Assembly: GCF_021245725.1 (NCBI RefSeq)
Contig: NZ_JAJGSX010000056.1
Location: 1-45,166, forward strand
From: Pseudonocardia sp. TRM90224
GTDB taxonomy: Bacteria > Actinomycetota > Actinomycetes > Mycobacteriales > Pseudonocardiaceae
Direction: 5' to 3'
DNA length: 45,166 bases
Part shown: one piece after another, positions 7,964 to 16,097 of the stretch
Layout of the letters: each line of letters opens with the position of its first letter
How positions within the stretch are numbered: position 1 is the first letter of the stretch
Program-made: the position numbers and the translations under genes
Notes under the pieces: model-generated
The model's input: only the letters and a program-made list of their open reading frames with translations
Database searches by the model: none
Told to the model about the DNA's origin: nothing

Positions 7964-8797
7964 TCACTTGGAGATGCCGCCGAGGGCGATCCCCTTCGTG
8001 ATGTACTTGTTGAACACCAGGTAGAGCACGACGACGGGGATCGCCGCGATGCTCAGGCCCGCGAAGAGCGACCCGTAGTTCGTGGTGAACTGCCCCTTGA
8101 AGCCCAGCACACCGACGGCCGCTGTCTGGCTCGACGCGTCCTGCAGCATCACGATGGCGATCTGCGCCTCGCTCCAGGTCCAGATCGCGAGCAGGAGCGA
8201 GACGGTGACGAGCGTGCCCTTCGACAGCGGCAGCACGATCCTCCAGAACGCCGTGAACTCGGTGAGCCCGTCGACGTAGGCGGCCTCGACGACCTCCCGC
8301 GGGAAGTCGGCGAAGAACGCACTCATGATCAACACGGTGGTCGGCAACGCCATGACGCCGTAGAGCACGCCCAAGGCAACGGGATTGCTCACGAACCCGA
8401 ACGCGTTCACCATCCGGTACAGCGGGATGAGGATCAGCACGAACGGGACCACGGTGGCTGCCAGGAAGATGCCCAAGTAGGCGGCACGCATCCGCGAGGA
8501 CAATCTCGTGGAGAAGTACGAGCCGATGGATCCGAGCACGATGTTGACCAGGAGCGCGACCACGAAGACAACGGCCGAGTTGCCGAGGAACACCCCCATC
8601 CCCGCCGAGCCGACCGGGCCGGCCCACGCTTCGGAGTAGTTCTCCGGGTGCAGGCTGCCCGTCAGTCCGAGCGCGTTGCCGAAGATTCCGACGTTGTCCC
8701 GGAACGAGAGCAGCACGATCAGCAGGAACGGTCCGACTGCGAGCAGCGTCCAGAAGATCAGAAAGGCGTTCTTGACGATCGCCGGGATGAATCGCAT
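7964..8797 (-). CDS. Carbohydrate ABC transporter permease (MalG-like)
   Basis: 277 residues, an inner-membrane subunit with about six predicted membrane helices beginning at residue 10. The cytoplasmic EAA loop that docks the ATPase reads EVVEAAYVDGLTEFTAFWRI, typical of CUT1 family sugar permeases. The ATG at 8797 lies one base from the stop of the partner permease, so the genes are co-transcribed and coupled. It is the last gene of the transport operon. No ATP-binding subunit is encoded here; in actinomycetes a shared MsmK-type ATPase encoded elsewhere commonly serves such systems. Confidence 0.93.
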   Translation of the reverse strand: MRFIPAIVKNAFLIFWTLLAVGPFLLIVLLSFRDNVGIFGNALGLTGSLHPENYSEAWAGPVGSAGMGVFLGNSAVVFVVALLVNIVLGSIGSYFSTRLSSRMRAAYLGIFLAATVVPFVLILIPLYRMVNAFGFVSNPVALGVLYGVMALPTTVLIMSAFFADFPREVVEAAYVDGLTEFTAFWRIVLPLSKGTLVTVSLLLAIWTWSEAQIAIVMLQDASSQTAAVGVLGFKGQFTTNYGSLFAGLSIAAIPVVVLYLVFNKYITKGIALGGISK

Positions 8798-8798
8798 T

Positions 8799-9767
8799 TC
8801 AGAGTCCCCCTGCCTGCTGCGAGCGGCTCAGCCGGAGGCTGACTATCCCGACGCCGAGGAGAAGCACGCCGCTGATCACCGCCATGGCACTCGCCACGCC
8901 GTACTCGGCCAGGCCGAAAGCCTTGGTGTAAACGAGCAGCGGCAGAGTCTGGGTGGCCGTTCCCGGTCCGCCCTGGGTCATGCCCCACAACATCGCGAAC
9001 CCGTTGGCCGCCCAGATGAACTGCAGGAGAGAGCAGGTCACCAGGACGGGTCTGATCATCGGAATCGTGATGTGGAAGAACTTCTGGGTGTCGCTGGCTC
9101 CGTCGAGCCCCGCTGCTTCGTAGACGCTCACCGGGATCTGCTCCATGGCGCCGAGCAGGAGCAGGAACGAGAACCCGACACCGCTCCAGATGGATACGAA
9201 GATGGTCGGGAAGATGGCGGTCGACGAGTCGGCGAGCCAGGCGTGGTTGTCGCCGAGACCAAGAGCACCCAGCACGCCGTTCACGAATCCGAAGTCCGGC
9301 TGGAAGCCGGTCGACCACAGAACCGCGACGGCTGTTCCCGGTGCGATCGACGGCAGGTACCAGACCACGCGGTAGAACTTGGAGCCCGGTGCGCCCATGC
9401 TGATGGTGGCCGCCAGTACGGAACCGATCGCCACGATCCCGAAGGAAGTGCCGACCGAGAACACCAGGGTCACCCACAAGCTGTGCCACATGTCGGGACT
9501 GCTCAACGCGCTGACGTAGTTGGCGGCCCCGACCCAATCGGGCTCGCCGAAGCCGAGCCAGTCGGAGAAGCTCAGCCTGATGCCGTCGAAGGTCGGGTAC
9601 CCGAAGACCGCGAGGATCGCGAGTGCGGCGGGCGCGACGGCGATCAGGGGAAGGTGCCGCCCCAGCCGAGCCGTCTTCCGCTCGCGCGGGGCGATTCCGG
9701 GCGGCTCCCCTTCGAACGGTGGGCGGGTCTGCACGCCCACCCCGGAGCTCCGGCGATCACTGTTCAT
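8799..9767 (-). CDS. Carbohydrate ABC transporter permease (MalF-like)
   Basis: 322 residues. A cytoplasmic N-terminal extension of about 35 residues precedes the first membrane helix (LPLIAVAPAALAILAVFG); about six helices follow. The EAA loop reads SVYEAAGLDGASDTQKFFHI. This is the MalF-type partner of the downstream permease in a CUT1 sugar importer. It lies 28 bases after the binding-protein gene and one base before the second permease. Confidence 0.93.
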   Translation of the reverse strand: MNSDRRSSGVGVQTRPPFEGEPPGIAPRERKTARLGRHLPLIAVAPAALAILAVFGYPTFDGIRLSFSDWLGFGEPDWVGAANYVSALSSPDMWHSLWVTLVFSVGTSFGIVAIGSVLAATISMGAPGSKFYRVVWYLPSIAPGTAVAVLWSTGFQPDFGFVNGVLGALGLGDNHAWLADSSTAIFPTIFVSIWSGVGFSFLLLLGAMEQIPVSVYEAAGLDGASDTQKFFHITIPMIRPVLVTCSLLQFIWAANGFAMLWGMTQGGPGTATQTLPLLVYTKAFGLAEYGVASAMAVISGVLLLGVGIVSLRLSRSQQAGGL

Positions 9768-9795
9768 CTAACGCTCCGTCCTGCCGGGAAGTCGA

Positions 9796-11142
9796 TCAAC
9801 GTCCCCGCACCTTGTCCAACTGCGCCTGCACCTGCGCGCCGATCGCGTCGGGAGTGGTTTCACCTGCGTACATGGACAGGACCAACGGCGAGCTGAACGA
9901 CTGGCCGAGAGAACCGGGGACCGTGCTGGTCCAGCCGCTCTGCGTGCCGTTCTTCCTGATGTCCTCGAGCATTTCCTTGACGATCGGGTCGGTCTCGTCG
10001 AACGCCGAATCGGGAAGGCCGGTAACGGCGGGCAACCCGTGCGCCGCCTTGACGACGGCATCCCGCTGGGCCTCGTTGCTCACCATGTGCTCGAGGTACT
10101 TCTTCGCCAGTTCCTGGTTCTGCGCACCGGCGGGAATCACCATCGTGCCGATGTAGCAGCCGGTCAGCTGGGCGGTGCGGGTCGAGTCGACCGGCGGCAG
10201 CAGCATCCACCCGAAATCGAACGGAGCTCCGTCGTCCCGGAGCGTTCCCGCAGTCCAGTGCCCGCCGAGCGCCATGCCGGCCGAGCCGGTCGCGAATGCG
10301 GACTCCGTCGCCGTCTTGTCGGTGCCGAGGAAGCCCTCCTGGTAAACGCCGTTCTTCGCGTAGTCGGCGAGCGCACCCAGGGTCTTGTTGAACGGGTCGT
10401 CCGTGTAGCGGGCCGTCACCGAGGCGTCGGCTTGCCATGATTGGAGGTAGTTGGTCATCTGTTCCGGCGTGGCCGCCGTCGGCAACAACGCGTCGATCAT
10501 CCAGGTCGGCTGGGCGGAGCCGGACTTCCCGGCGAACGCCAGTGGCTGGACGCCGATCTTCCGCAGCCCCGCGGCCATCTGGTAGAGCTGGTCCGGCGAG
10601 GTGATCCGGTGGTCGGCCGGGGCGGTCAGCCCGGCCTTCTCGAACAACGCCTTGTTGTAGTAGACGATGCTGTAGAGGCAGGAATCGGTGATCAGGCTGT
10701 AGTGCTTGCCGTTGTAGAGGTTCGCCTGGTTCACCGATTCCGCATACCTCTTGTCGAGGTCGGCGGCCTTCCACACGTCGGCGAGGTCGAGGATGGCTCC
10801 CTTCGCGGCGAGTGCCCCGAATGTCGCTCCGTTCGAGGGCAGCAGGCCGACGTCCGGTGGGTTGCCGCTGGTCAACACGGTGGAGTTCGTCGTGGTCTTC
10901 GCTTCGCTGCTGACGGACTCGAGCTTGATCTCGACGTTCGGGTTCGCCGCCTCGAAGCCCTCGGCGAATGCTTGCGCCGCCGCGCTGCTCGTCTCACCCT
11001 GTTCGAACTGCACACGCAGCACCGTCTGCCCATCGCTCCCGCCACCGGCGCAACCCGCGATCCCGGCCGATACGGCAAGCAGCACCGCGGACATGACAGC
11101 GACGCGCCGGAACGGCGGTCGTGAAGCAGAAACAGTCGTCAT
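9796..11142 (-). CDS. Extracellular solute-binding lipoprotein of sugar ABC transporter
   Basis: 448 residues from the ATG at 11142. The N-terminus is a lipoprotein signal: basic MTTVSASRPPFRRVAVM, a hydrophobic core, then lipobox AGIAGC with the lipidated Cys at residue 31. The mature part is a bacterial extracellular solute-binding protein of the family 1 (maltose/oligosaccharide) type, rich in Trp and Tyr in the ligand cleft. It heads the three-gene operon. The convergent GH29 gene suggests a fucosylated oligosaccharide as ligand; this is inference. Earlier in-frame starts (to 11346) were rejected because they would bury the signal peptide. Confidence 0.93.
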   Translation of the reverse strand: MTTVSASRPPFRRVAVMSAVLLAVSAGIAGCAGGGSDGQTVLRVQFEQGETSSAAAQAFAEGFEAANPNVEIKLESVSSEAKTTTNSTVLTSGNPPDVGLLPSNGATFGALAAKGAILDLADVWKAADLDKRYAESVNQANLYNGKHYSLITDSCLYSIVYYNKALFEKAGLTAPADHRITSPDQLYQMAAGLRKIGVQPLAFAGKSGSAQPTWMIDALLPTAATPEQMTNYLQSWQADASVTARYTDDPFNKTLGALADYAKNGVYQEGFLGTDKTATESAFATGSAGMALGGHWTAGTLRDDGAPFDFGWMLLPPVDSTRTAQLTGCYIGTMVIPAGAQNQELAKKYLEHMVSNEAQRDAVVKAAHGLPAVTGLPDSAFDETDPIVKEMLEDIRKNGTQSGWTSTVPGSLGQSFSSPLVLSMYAGETTPDAIGAQVQAQLDKVRGR

Positions 11143-11284
11143 CGGCCATCCTTGCTGTCTGAATTTGATTCGTCGAACACGTTGTGCGGCCTCGATCGGA
11201 TGAATGTCCCAGCGCGGCCTCTTACACCGCGTGCGTTCACGGAGCCATCTCTTCACCGGCTCGCCGGACGCTAGCAGCGAATAC

Positions 11285-11332
11285 GTCGGATGGATACCCA
11301 TCTGCACAAGGCTCGACATGCGGACATCCGAC
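11285..11332. promoter_or_regulatory. Candidate operator: inverted GTCGGATG / CATCCGAC
   Basis: GTCGGATG at 11285-11292 is matched by its exact reverse complement CATCCGAC at 11325-11332, centres 40 bases apart, about 145-190 bases upstream of the binding-protein start. The spacing is about four helical turns. It lies in the 290-base space (11143-11432) between the transporter operon and the StrR-like gene, which otherwise holds no gene that I can see. Function is a guess from position. Confidence 0.3.
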
Positions 11333-11432
11333 ACCCCAAGACGCACGAACGGTCAGAGTTGGGCGTCAGGTATTTCTTCGACCCAGAAGACGCCACGCAT
11401 GTGTCGTCAATCTGCTGCTGCGTCGACATCCG

Positions 11433-12104
11433 TCATTGTCCTGCGGCCGGCGACCGATATCGGGAATCCGCCATTCGGCGAGCACGCTCGTCGATTTCGG
11501 CGGCGACGGCCATCAGCTCCCGGGCCGCTAGTCGAACCGCGCGGGCCCCGAAGTCGAGGAAGTAGTCCGGAAGGGCGTTCGCCACGTCGGCACGGTGTTC
11601 GCCGACCGCGACCGTCCTCGCCAGCAACGAGATCAGGAGCCGGCCCGCATCGGTGTGCCGCAAGATCGGATCACCACGGAGGAGGCGAACCAGATCGCGG
11701 AACTCCGCGATGTCCGCAGGGTTCATCTTCGCGGCATCGGCGCCGGCCCCGGGGTGATCGGTGACCAGCTGTGGCGCAGTAGCGTCCTCGCCCCGACGAA
11801 GGCGCTTGCGGACCTCACCCACCGTGTTGGGCGAGATCCCGAGGCGACGGGCCGCTTCACGCAGCGATATCTCCGGATCCTCGGTGAGGAGGTTCAACGC
11901 GCGGCGGCGGCCGATCGTCGGGTCCAACGGCCGCATCCGCCCGTTCGCGCTCTCGCGCCGCGATTGGTCCACCGCGCGGTCGCGCATCTTCTCGACCGTC
12001 CGCGGAGCCAACTGGGCCTCCAGCGCGATTCGCCGGGAGGACCAGGTCGGATGCTCCGCGAGCAGACGCCGAGCAATGTCCTTGCGGGTCTCGATGCTCA
12101 ACAT
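11433..12104 (-). CDS. StrR/ParB-like pathway regulator lacking the N-terminal ParB domain
   Basis: 223 residues from an ATG at 12104. The sequence matches the C-terminal two thirds of StrR-like regulators: a segment like LSIETRKDIARRLLAEHP, a first helix-turn-helix (WSSRRIALEAQLAPRTVEKM), the RMRPLDPTIGRRRA linker, and a second helix-turn-helix (SLREAARRLGISPNTVGEVR). Family members normally begin with a ParB/sulfiredoxin-like domain of roughly 100 residues; there is no room for it before the divergent AraC gene. A strong ribosome site and ATG at 12223 lie upstream but in another frame. So it is either a short DNA-binding form or a remnant of a broken gene. It may control the neighbouring transporter operon on the same strand. 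Confidence 0.65.
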   Translation of the reverse strand: MLSIETRKDIARRLLAEHPTWSSRRIALEAQLAPRTVEKMRDRAVDQSRRESANGRMRPLDPTIGRRRALNLLTEDPEISLREAARRLGISPNTVGEVRKRLRRGEDATAPQLVTDHPGAGADAAKMNPADIAEFRDLVRLLRGDPILRHTDAGRLLISLLARTVAVGEHRADVANALPDYFLDFGARAVRLAARELMAVAAEIDERARRMADSRYRSPAAGQ

Positions 12105-12223
12105 TCCCGGCCCCGATCGCGCATCCGCCGGGACCACGCTAGTGAAAGGCTCGCAAAATTTGGACGCGGATCTCGGGGCCCACCACGAGGCCGACGTCCC
12201 GCGCGATGGCCGTCGATGCTCAT
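12098..12223 (-). other. Short frame with strong ribosome site, out of frame with the StrR-like gene
   Basis: An ATG at 12223 is preceded by GGAAGGAAG, the best ribosome site in this neighbourhood. Its frame encodes about 41 residues starting MSIDGHRAGRRPRGG and stops at 12098, overlapping the start of the regulator in a different frame. It could be the original start of the StrR-like gene after a deletion or frameshift, or a leader peptide. No homology was recognised. Confidence 0.35.
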
Positions 12224-12395
12224 CTGATCTTCCTTCCTCGCGTGGCAGGATCGCCGTGAACTGCACGGACCTGCCCGCCGCCCCGCAGAACGTCCTGCAG
12301 GTTGGTCATAAACACTAAAGAAGGAAGGGGCGCGGAACCACACGGCATACACCGGATCACTGGTGAAAAATCACCCCGCCTGATAGCTTTGCGCC

Positions 12396-13280
12396 ATGAC
12401 GGGGCCACCGAGCGCCGAGCTCGGTCTCGACGAGCCGGTCGAGGTCGTCCAGATCGGGAACTCCGTCCACGGGGTCCACCTCGCCCACGCGGCGTGGAGC
12501 CTGCCCCACCTGTGGCAGCTCCACCTGTACCGCTACTCCTGCGAGGCATCGATCGACGGTCACCCGTTGACGATCAAGCCGGGGTCGGTGAGCGTCTGGC
12601 CGGCCGGAAGCGCCGTCGAGCAACGCTTCCAGGGCCGCTCCGAGCACATCTACGTGCACTTCCGCCCACGTAGCCGGGCAAACCCGCGAACGTTCCCGGT
12701 GCTCCAGCACGCCGGCGAGCAGACGGTCTGGCTGGACGAGCTCCTGCGGCACGCCGTGACCGCCCCGGTGTCGGACCGGTCCCGGGTGGAGGCGGACGTC
12801 TGGTCCGTGCTCTGCAGGATCGCCGATCCCCAGCTCTCCCGGCCGAGCCCGACGGACACGGTGACCGATGCCATCGCCTTCATCGCCGCGCACCTCACCG
12901 AGCCGATCCGCGTTCCATTGGTCGCGGCGGCCGCGGGGGTGTCGCACAACCACCTGACCCGCCAGTTCCGGGCGACGACCGGCCTGACCGTGGTCGCCTA
13001 CATCCGCCGCCAGCGGCTGCTGCGGGCCCGGCACCTGCTGGCCTCGTCGACCATGTCGATCACCTCCGTCGCGTCGGCGGTGGGGATTCCCGACATCCAG
13101 GCCTTCAACCGCGCCTGCCGGCTGGAGTTCGGCGTCCCGCCACGCTCGATCCGTACCGACGCCGAGCGCTCCGCGCCCGTCACGATGGACGATCGTGGTG
13201 CCCCGATCGGCACCTACCTCGGCGGTCAACGCCGCTTCGTCCCCGGCGCCGACGTCGAGCTTCCCGCCACCGACTCGTGA
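12396..13280 (+). CDS. AraC-family transcriptional regulator
   Basis: 294 residues. The N-terminal 130 or so residues form a cupin-like sensor (IDGHPLTIKPGSVSVWPAGS). The C-terminal 100 contain two helix-turn-helix units (VPLVAAAAGVSHNHLTRQFR and SITSVASAVGIPDIQAFNRA), the AraC/XylS DNA-binding fold. Its end overlaps the SnoaL-like gene by 4 bases, so it is co-transcribed with it and possibly with the Rieske oxygenase. The effector is unknown. Confidence 0.92.
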   Translation: MTGPPSAELGLDEPVEVVQIGNSVHGVHLAHAAWSLPHLWQLHLYRYSCEASIDGHPLTIKPGSVSVWPAGSAVEQRFQGRSEHIYVHFRPRSRANPRTFPVLQHAGEQTVWLDELLRHAVTAPVSDRSRVEADVWSVLCRIADPQLSRPSPTDTVTDAIAFIAAHLTEPIRVPLVAAAAGVSHNHLTRQFRATTGLTVVAYIRRQRLLRARHLLASSTMSITSVASAVGIPDIQAFNRACRLEFGVPPRSIRTDAERSAPVTMDDRGAPIGTYLGGQRRFVPGADVELPATDS

Positions 13281-13726
13281 GGTTGACGTCGGGTAGAACG
13301 GTGATCGTGACGGCTCACGACACCGCAGAGCGCTTCCTCCGCCGGTTCCTGGACACGTACGAGGCCCGCGATCTCGACGAGTTGTGGGGGTTCTACGCCG
13401 ACGACTGCAGTTTCGCGGTGCTCGAACGGTTCGGGATCGAGCCGAGCTGGCCCGCGTACAAGTCGTTCATGACCACATTCATCGACGCGTTCCCGGACCT
13501 GCACCACCGCATCGAGCGGATCGTGTGCCACGACGACGACGTCTGGGCGCTGTACACGGTGACCGGCACCCATCGCGGGCCGATCCGCGGTGTCGAGCCC
13601 ACCGGGAAGCGTGTGAACTACTCGATCGTCGCGATGTACCGGATCGTGGGCGGGCGCATCACGCGTGCCGACTTCGTCTCCGACGACCTGCGCATGATGC
13701 GCCAGCTCGGCGCACTGCCCGTTTGA
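13277..13726 (+). CDS. SnoaL-like / NTF2-fold protein (possible ester cyclase)
   Basis: 149 residues from a GTG that overlaps the AraC stop; GTGs at 13301 and 13307 in frame would shorten it by 8 or 10 residues and give MTAHDTAERF-type starts usual for the family. The sequence FLDTYEARDLDELWGFYADD near the N-terminus, and the later HRGPIRGVEPTGKRVNY, are typical of SnoaL-like polyketide cyclase or ester cyclase folds, cone-shaped cavities that bind small hydrophobic ligands. No polyketide genes are present, so a cyclase role is not implied. Position between an AraC regulator and a Rieske oxygenase suggests hydrophobic-substrate metabolism. Confidence 0.8.
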   Translation: MRLTSGRTVIVTAHDTAERFLRRFLDTYEARDLDELWGFYADDCSFAVLERFGIEPSWPAYKSFMTTFIDAFPDLHHRIERIVCHDDDVWALYTVTGTHRGPIRGVEPTGKRVNYSIVAMYRIVGGRITRADFVSDDLRMMRQLGALPV

Positions 13727-13757
13727 CGCCCGATCGGTCCTGGAGTGCAACAGCAGC

Positions 13758-13777
13758 CCACCTGAAACAACAGGTGG
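13758..13777 (+). terminator. Hairpin after the SnoaL-like gene
   Basis: CCACCTG at 13758-13764 pairs perfectly with CAGGTGG at 13771-13777 across the 6-base loop AAACAA. No U-tract follows. It lies 31 bases after the stop, about 100 bases before the Rieske gene, and could attenuate or terminate the AraC-SnoaL transcript. Confidence 0.45.
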
Positions 13778-13876
13778 AGGCGGCGCGACTCCCGTCCGGC
13801 CAGCGCTGCGGGTTGGCTCGGCGGTGACCGCTGTGGATCCTCTGCCCCGCAGCGGTCCTCCACCGAAGGGGCACCG

Positions 13877-14959
13877 ATGAAGCGCTCGAAGATCCCCGTC
13901 CGCGGCGTCGTCCCGCAGGTGTCCTTGGCCTACACCGACGATCCGCCGTTGCCGTACCCGGACGGCTGGTTCTGCGTGGCGCTGACGGGTGAGGTGCGGG
14001 TCGGCCACCTCGTCACACGACGCCTGGCCGGCCGCGACCTCGTGCTCTACCGCACCGACGACGGCGCCGTCCAGGCCGTGGACGCGTACTGCCCGCACCT
14101 CGGGGCGCACCTCGGCGTCGGCGGCAAGGTGGACGGGGACAACCTCGTCTGCCCGTTCCACAACTTCACCTTCGATCCGGGCGGCACCTGCGTGCACGTC
14201 CCGTACGGGCCGGCGCCGCGCGCACCGCTGCGCCACTTCCCCGTCCGGGAGATCGACGGTTTCGTGATGGTCTGGCGCCACCACGCCGGCGAGCCGCCGA
14301 CCTGGGAGTTCCCGTCGTTCCCCGACCCCGGCAGCGGTTCGGTCCAGGTGCTGGCCTTCGCCATCCACTCCCATCCCCAGGAGATCCTGGAGAACGTCGC
14401 CGACTACCAGCACCTCATCCCGGTGCACGGCGTCGACAGCGTCGAGGAGACCGGCCCGCCGGACTTCGCCGGTCCCGTCGCGACCTTCCAGTTCTGGGCG
14501 AAGCGGGAGGTGCCGATCATCGGCAGCTTCACCCTCGAGCAGAACAGCAGCCTCGGCGGGCTGGGGTGCGCGATGGGCGTGCTGGCGTTCCACCGCTTCG
14601 GGATCGAGGTCCGGGCTTGGGGGATGCTCGCGCCGGTCGAGCCGTGGCTGACCCACATCCGGATCGGCACGAGGTGCTCGCTCACGCGGCCGTCGTGGCT
14701 ACCCCGCGCGATCCGGATCCGGCTCGCGAACGTGCTGGCCCGGCTGGTCACCCGCGGACTCCACGCCGACATCATGAAGGACGTCCCGATCTGGACCCAC
14801 AAGAAGTACCAGCAGCCGTCGCGGCTGGCGTCCGGCGACGGCCCGATCGGTCGTTACCGGCACTGGGCCGCCCAGTTCTACCCGCCGCCGGAGGCCGTGA
14901 ACGGGCAGCGCAAGCAGCGGGTGGACCGGCCGCGCACGCCCTCCGAGACCGGTCGGTAG
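13877..14959 (+). CDS. Rieske non-heme iron oxygenase, KshA/DAF-36-like
   Basis: 360 residues. The Rieske [2Fe-2S] motif is C72-P-H74 and C92-P-F-H95. The mononuclear iron site is in ENVADYQHLIPVH, giving Asp176, His179 and His184. The C-terminal segments IWTHKKYQ and DGPIGRYRHWAAQFY match the steroid-type group that includes 3-ketosteroid 9-alpha-hydroxylase (KshA) and the animal cholesterol 7-desaturase DAF-36/Neverland. It is therefore probably a hydroxylase or desaturase of a steroid or other polycyclic terpenoid, needing a ferredoxin reductase that is not encoded nearby. It follows AraC and SnoaL-like genes and converges, 10 bases away, on an isoprenyl diphosphate synthase. Confidence 0.88.
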   Translation: MKRSKIPVRGVVPQVSLAYTDDPPLPYPDGWFCVALTGEVRVGHLVTRRLAGRDLVLYRTDDGAVQAVDAYCPHLGAHLGVGGKVDGDNLVCPFHNFTFDPGGTCVHVPYGPAPRAPLRHFPVREIDGFVMVWRHHAGEPPTWEFPSFPDPGSGSVQVLAFAIHSHPQEILENVADYQHLIPVHGVDSVEETGPPDFAGPVATFQFWAKREVPIIGSFTLEQNSSLGGLGCAMGVLAFHRFGIEVRAWGMLAPVEPWLTHIRIGTRCSLTRPSWLPRAIRIRLANVLARLVTRGLHADIMKDVPIWTHKKYQQPSRLASGDGPIGRYRHWAAQFYPPPEAVNGQRKQRVDRPRTPSETGR

Positions 14960-14969
14960 CGGGCGCGCC

Positions 14970-15992
14970 TCACCAGGCGCGGTTGGTCACCAGCTCGGCC
15001 AGCGCCCGCAGCTCGCCCGTCCGACCCGGATCGGGCACCGCGGCCACGAGGTGGTCGCCGGCCAGCGCGGCGTAGCGGGCGGCCTCCGACTGCACCCACT
15101 CCCGCGCGCCGGCGGCCTCGATCAGTTCCGTGGCGCGGCGGACGTCGGCGGCGGTGAGCGGGTTGCCGGATCCGAGCAGCGTCCGCAGCTGCGCCGCCTC
15201 GCGGTTGCCCGCGGCGAGCGCCACCACGATCGGGACGGACTTCTTGCCCGCAACCAGGTCGGCGCCGACACCCTTGCCCGATTTCGCGGGATCGCCCCAG
15301 ATGCCGATCAGGTCGTCGACGAGCTGGAAGGCGAGGCCGAGGTTGCGGCCGAACGCGTCCATGTCGGCGATGGTCTGCCGGCCCGCGCCGGCGTAGAGGG
15401 CGCCGAGCGCGCACGTGCAGCCGAGGAGGGCCCCGGTCTTGAGCTGGACCATGGCCAGGCACTCGGCGAGGCTGATCTCTGCGCGGTCCGGGAACGAGCA
15501 GTCGAGGCTCTCCCCCTCGGCCGCCTCGATCGCGCAGTCGGCGAGCAGGGCGACAGCTGTGGGCGCGGCCGGGTGCCCGCTCTCGGCGACCAGCCGGAGC
15601 GACAACGCGAACAGCGCGTCGCCGCTGAGGATCGCGTCGGTCTCACCGAACACGGTCCACGCCGTCGGCCGGTGCCTGCGCACCGTGTCGCGGTCCATGA
15701 CGTCGTCGTGCAGCAACGTGAAGTTGTGCAGGAACTCGACCGCGGCAGCCGGCGCGAGCGCCTCCTCCTCATCGCCGCCGAGCGCCCTCGTCGTGGCCAG
15801 CAGCAGCGCCGACCGGATGCCCTTCCCAGCCCCGCCGACCAGCTCCTCGCCGTGCTCGTCCCACCAGCACAGGTGATACCCGCCGACCAGCCGCATCCGG
15901 GGCAGCAGCGCCGCCGACCCGGCCCGCATGCTCGCCGTCACGCTCGCCCGCGTCGCTTCCAGGATCACATCCGCCGAGACCGAAGTCGTCAC
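14970..15992 (-). CDS. Isoprenyl diphosphate synthase (polyprenyl synthetase family)
   Basis: 340 residues, all-helical trans-prenyltransferase fold. The first Asp-rich motif is DDVMD (Asp96, 97, 100) and the second is DDLIGIWGD (Asp226, 227, 234). These bind the Mg-diphosphate of the allylic substrate and IPP to build C15-C25 chains. The residues before the first Asp motif, which set chain length, include bulky Phe and Leu (FLHNFTLLHDD), consistent with a short product such as FPP or GGPP, but this cannot be settled by reading. The GGxGxR region is GAGKGIR rather than the common GGKRxRP. Convergent with the Rieske oxygenase and divergent from the TPR gene. Confidence 0.92.
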   Translation of the reverse strand: MTTSVSADVILEATRASVTASMRAGSAALLPRMRLVGGYHLCWWDEHGEELVGGAGKGIRSALLLATTRALGGDEEEALAPAAAVEFLHNFTLLHDDVMDRDTVRRHRPTAWTVFGETDAILSGDALFALSLRLVAESGHPAAPTAVALLADCAIEAAEGESLDCSFPDRAEISLAECLAMVQLKTGALLGCTCALGALYAGAGRQTIADMDAFGRNLGLAFQLVDDLIGIWGDPAKSGKGVGADLVAGKKSVPIVVALAAGNREAAQLRTLLGSGNPLTAADVRRATELIEAAGAREWVQSEAARYAALAGDHLVAAVPDPGRTGELRALAELVTNRAW

Positions 15993-16097
15993 CTTTCAAG
16001 GACAGCGGAGCACGCAGCTGATGTGAACACGCACGGTGAACCGCAGGTGTTGCACCTCGGCCCCTGTTGCAACGCGGGCGCCGGACATACTCAAACC

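Noticed and set aside
13277..15992. Polyketide or antibiotic cluster suggested by the SnoaL-like gene and StrR-like regulator
   Set aside because: No synthase, tailoring set or resistance gene is present around them.
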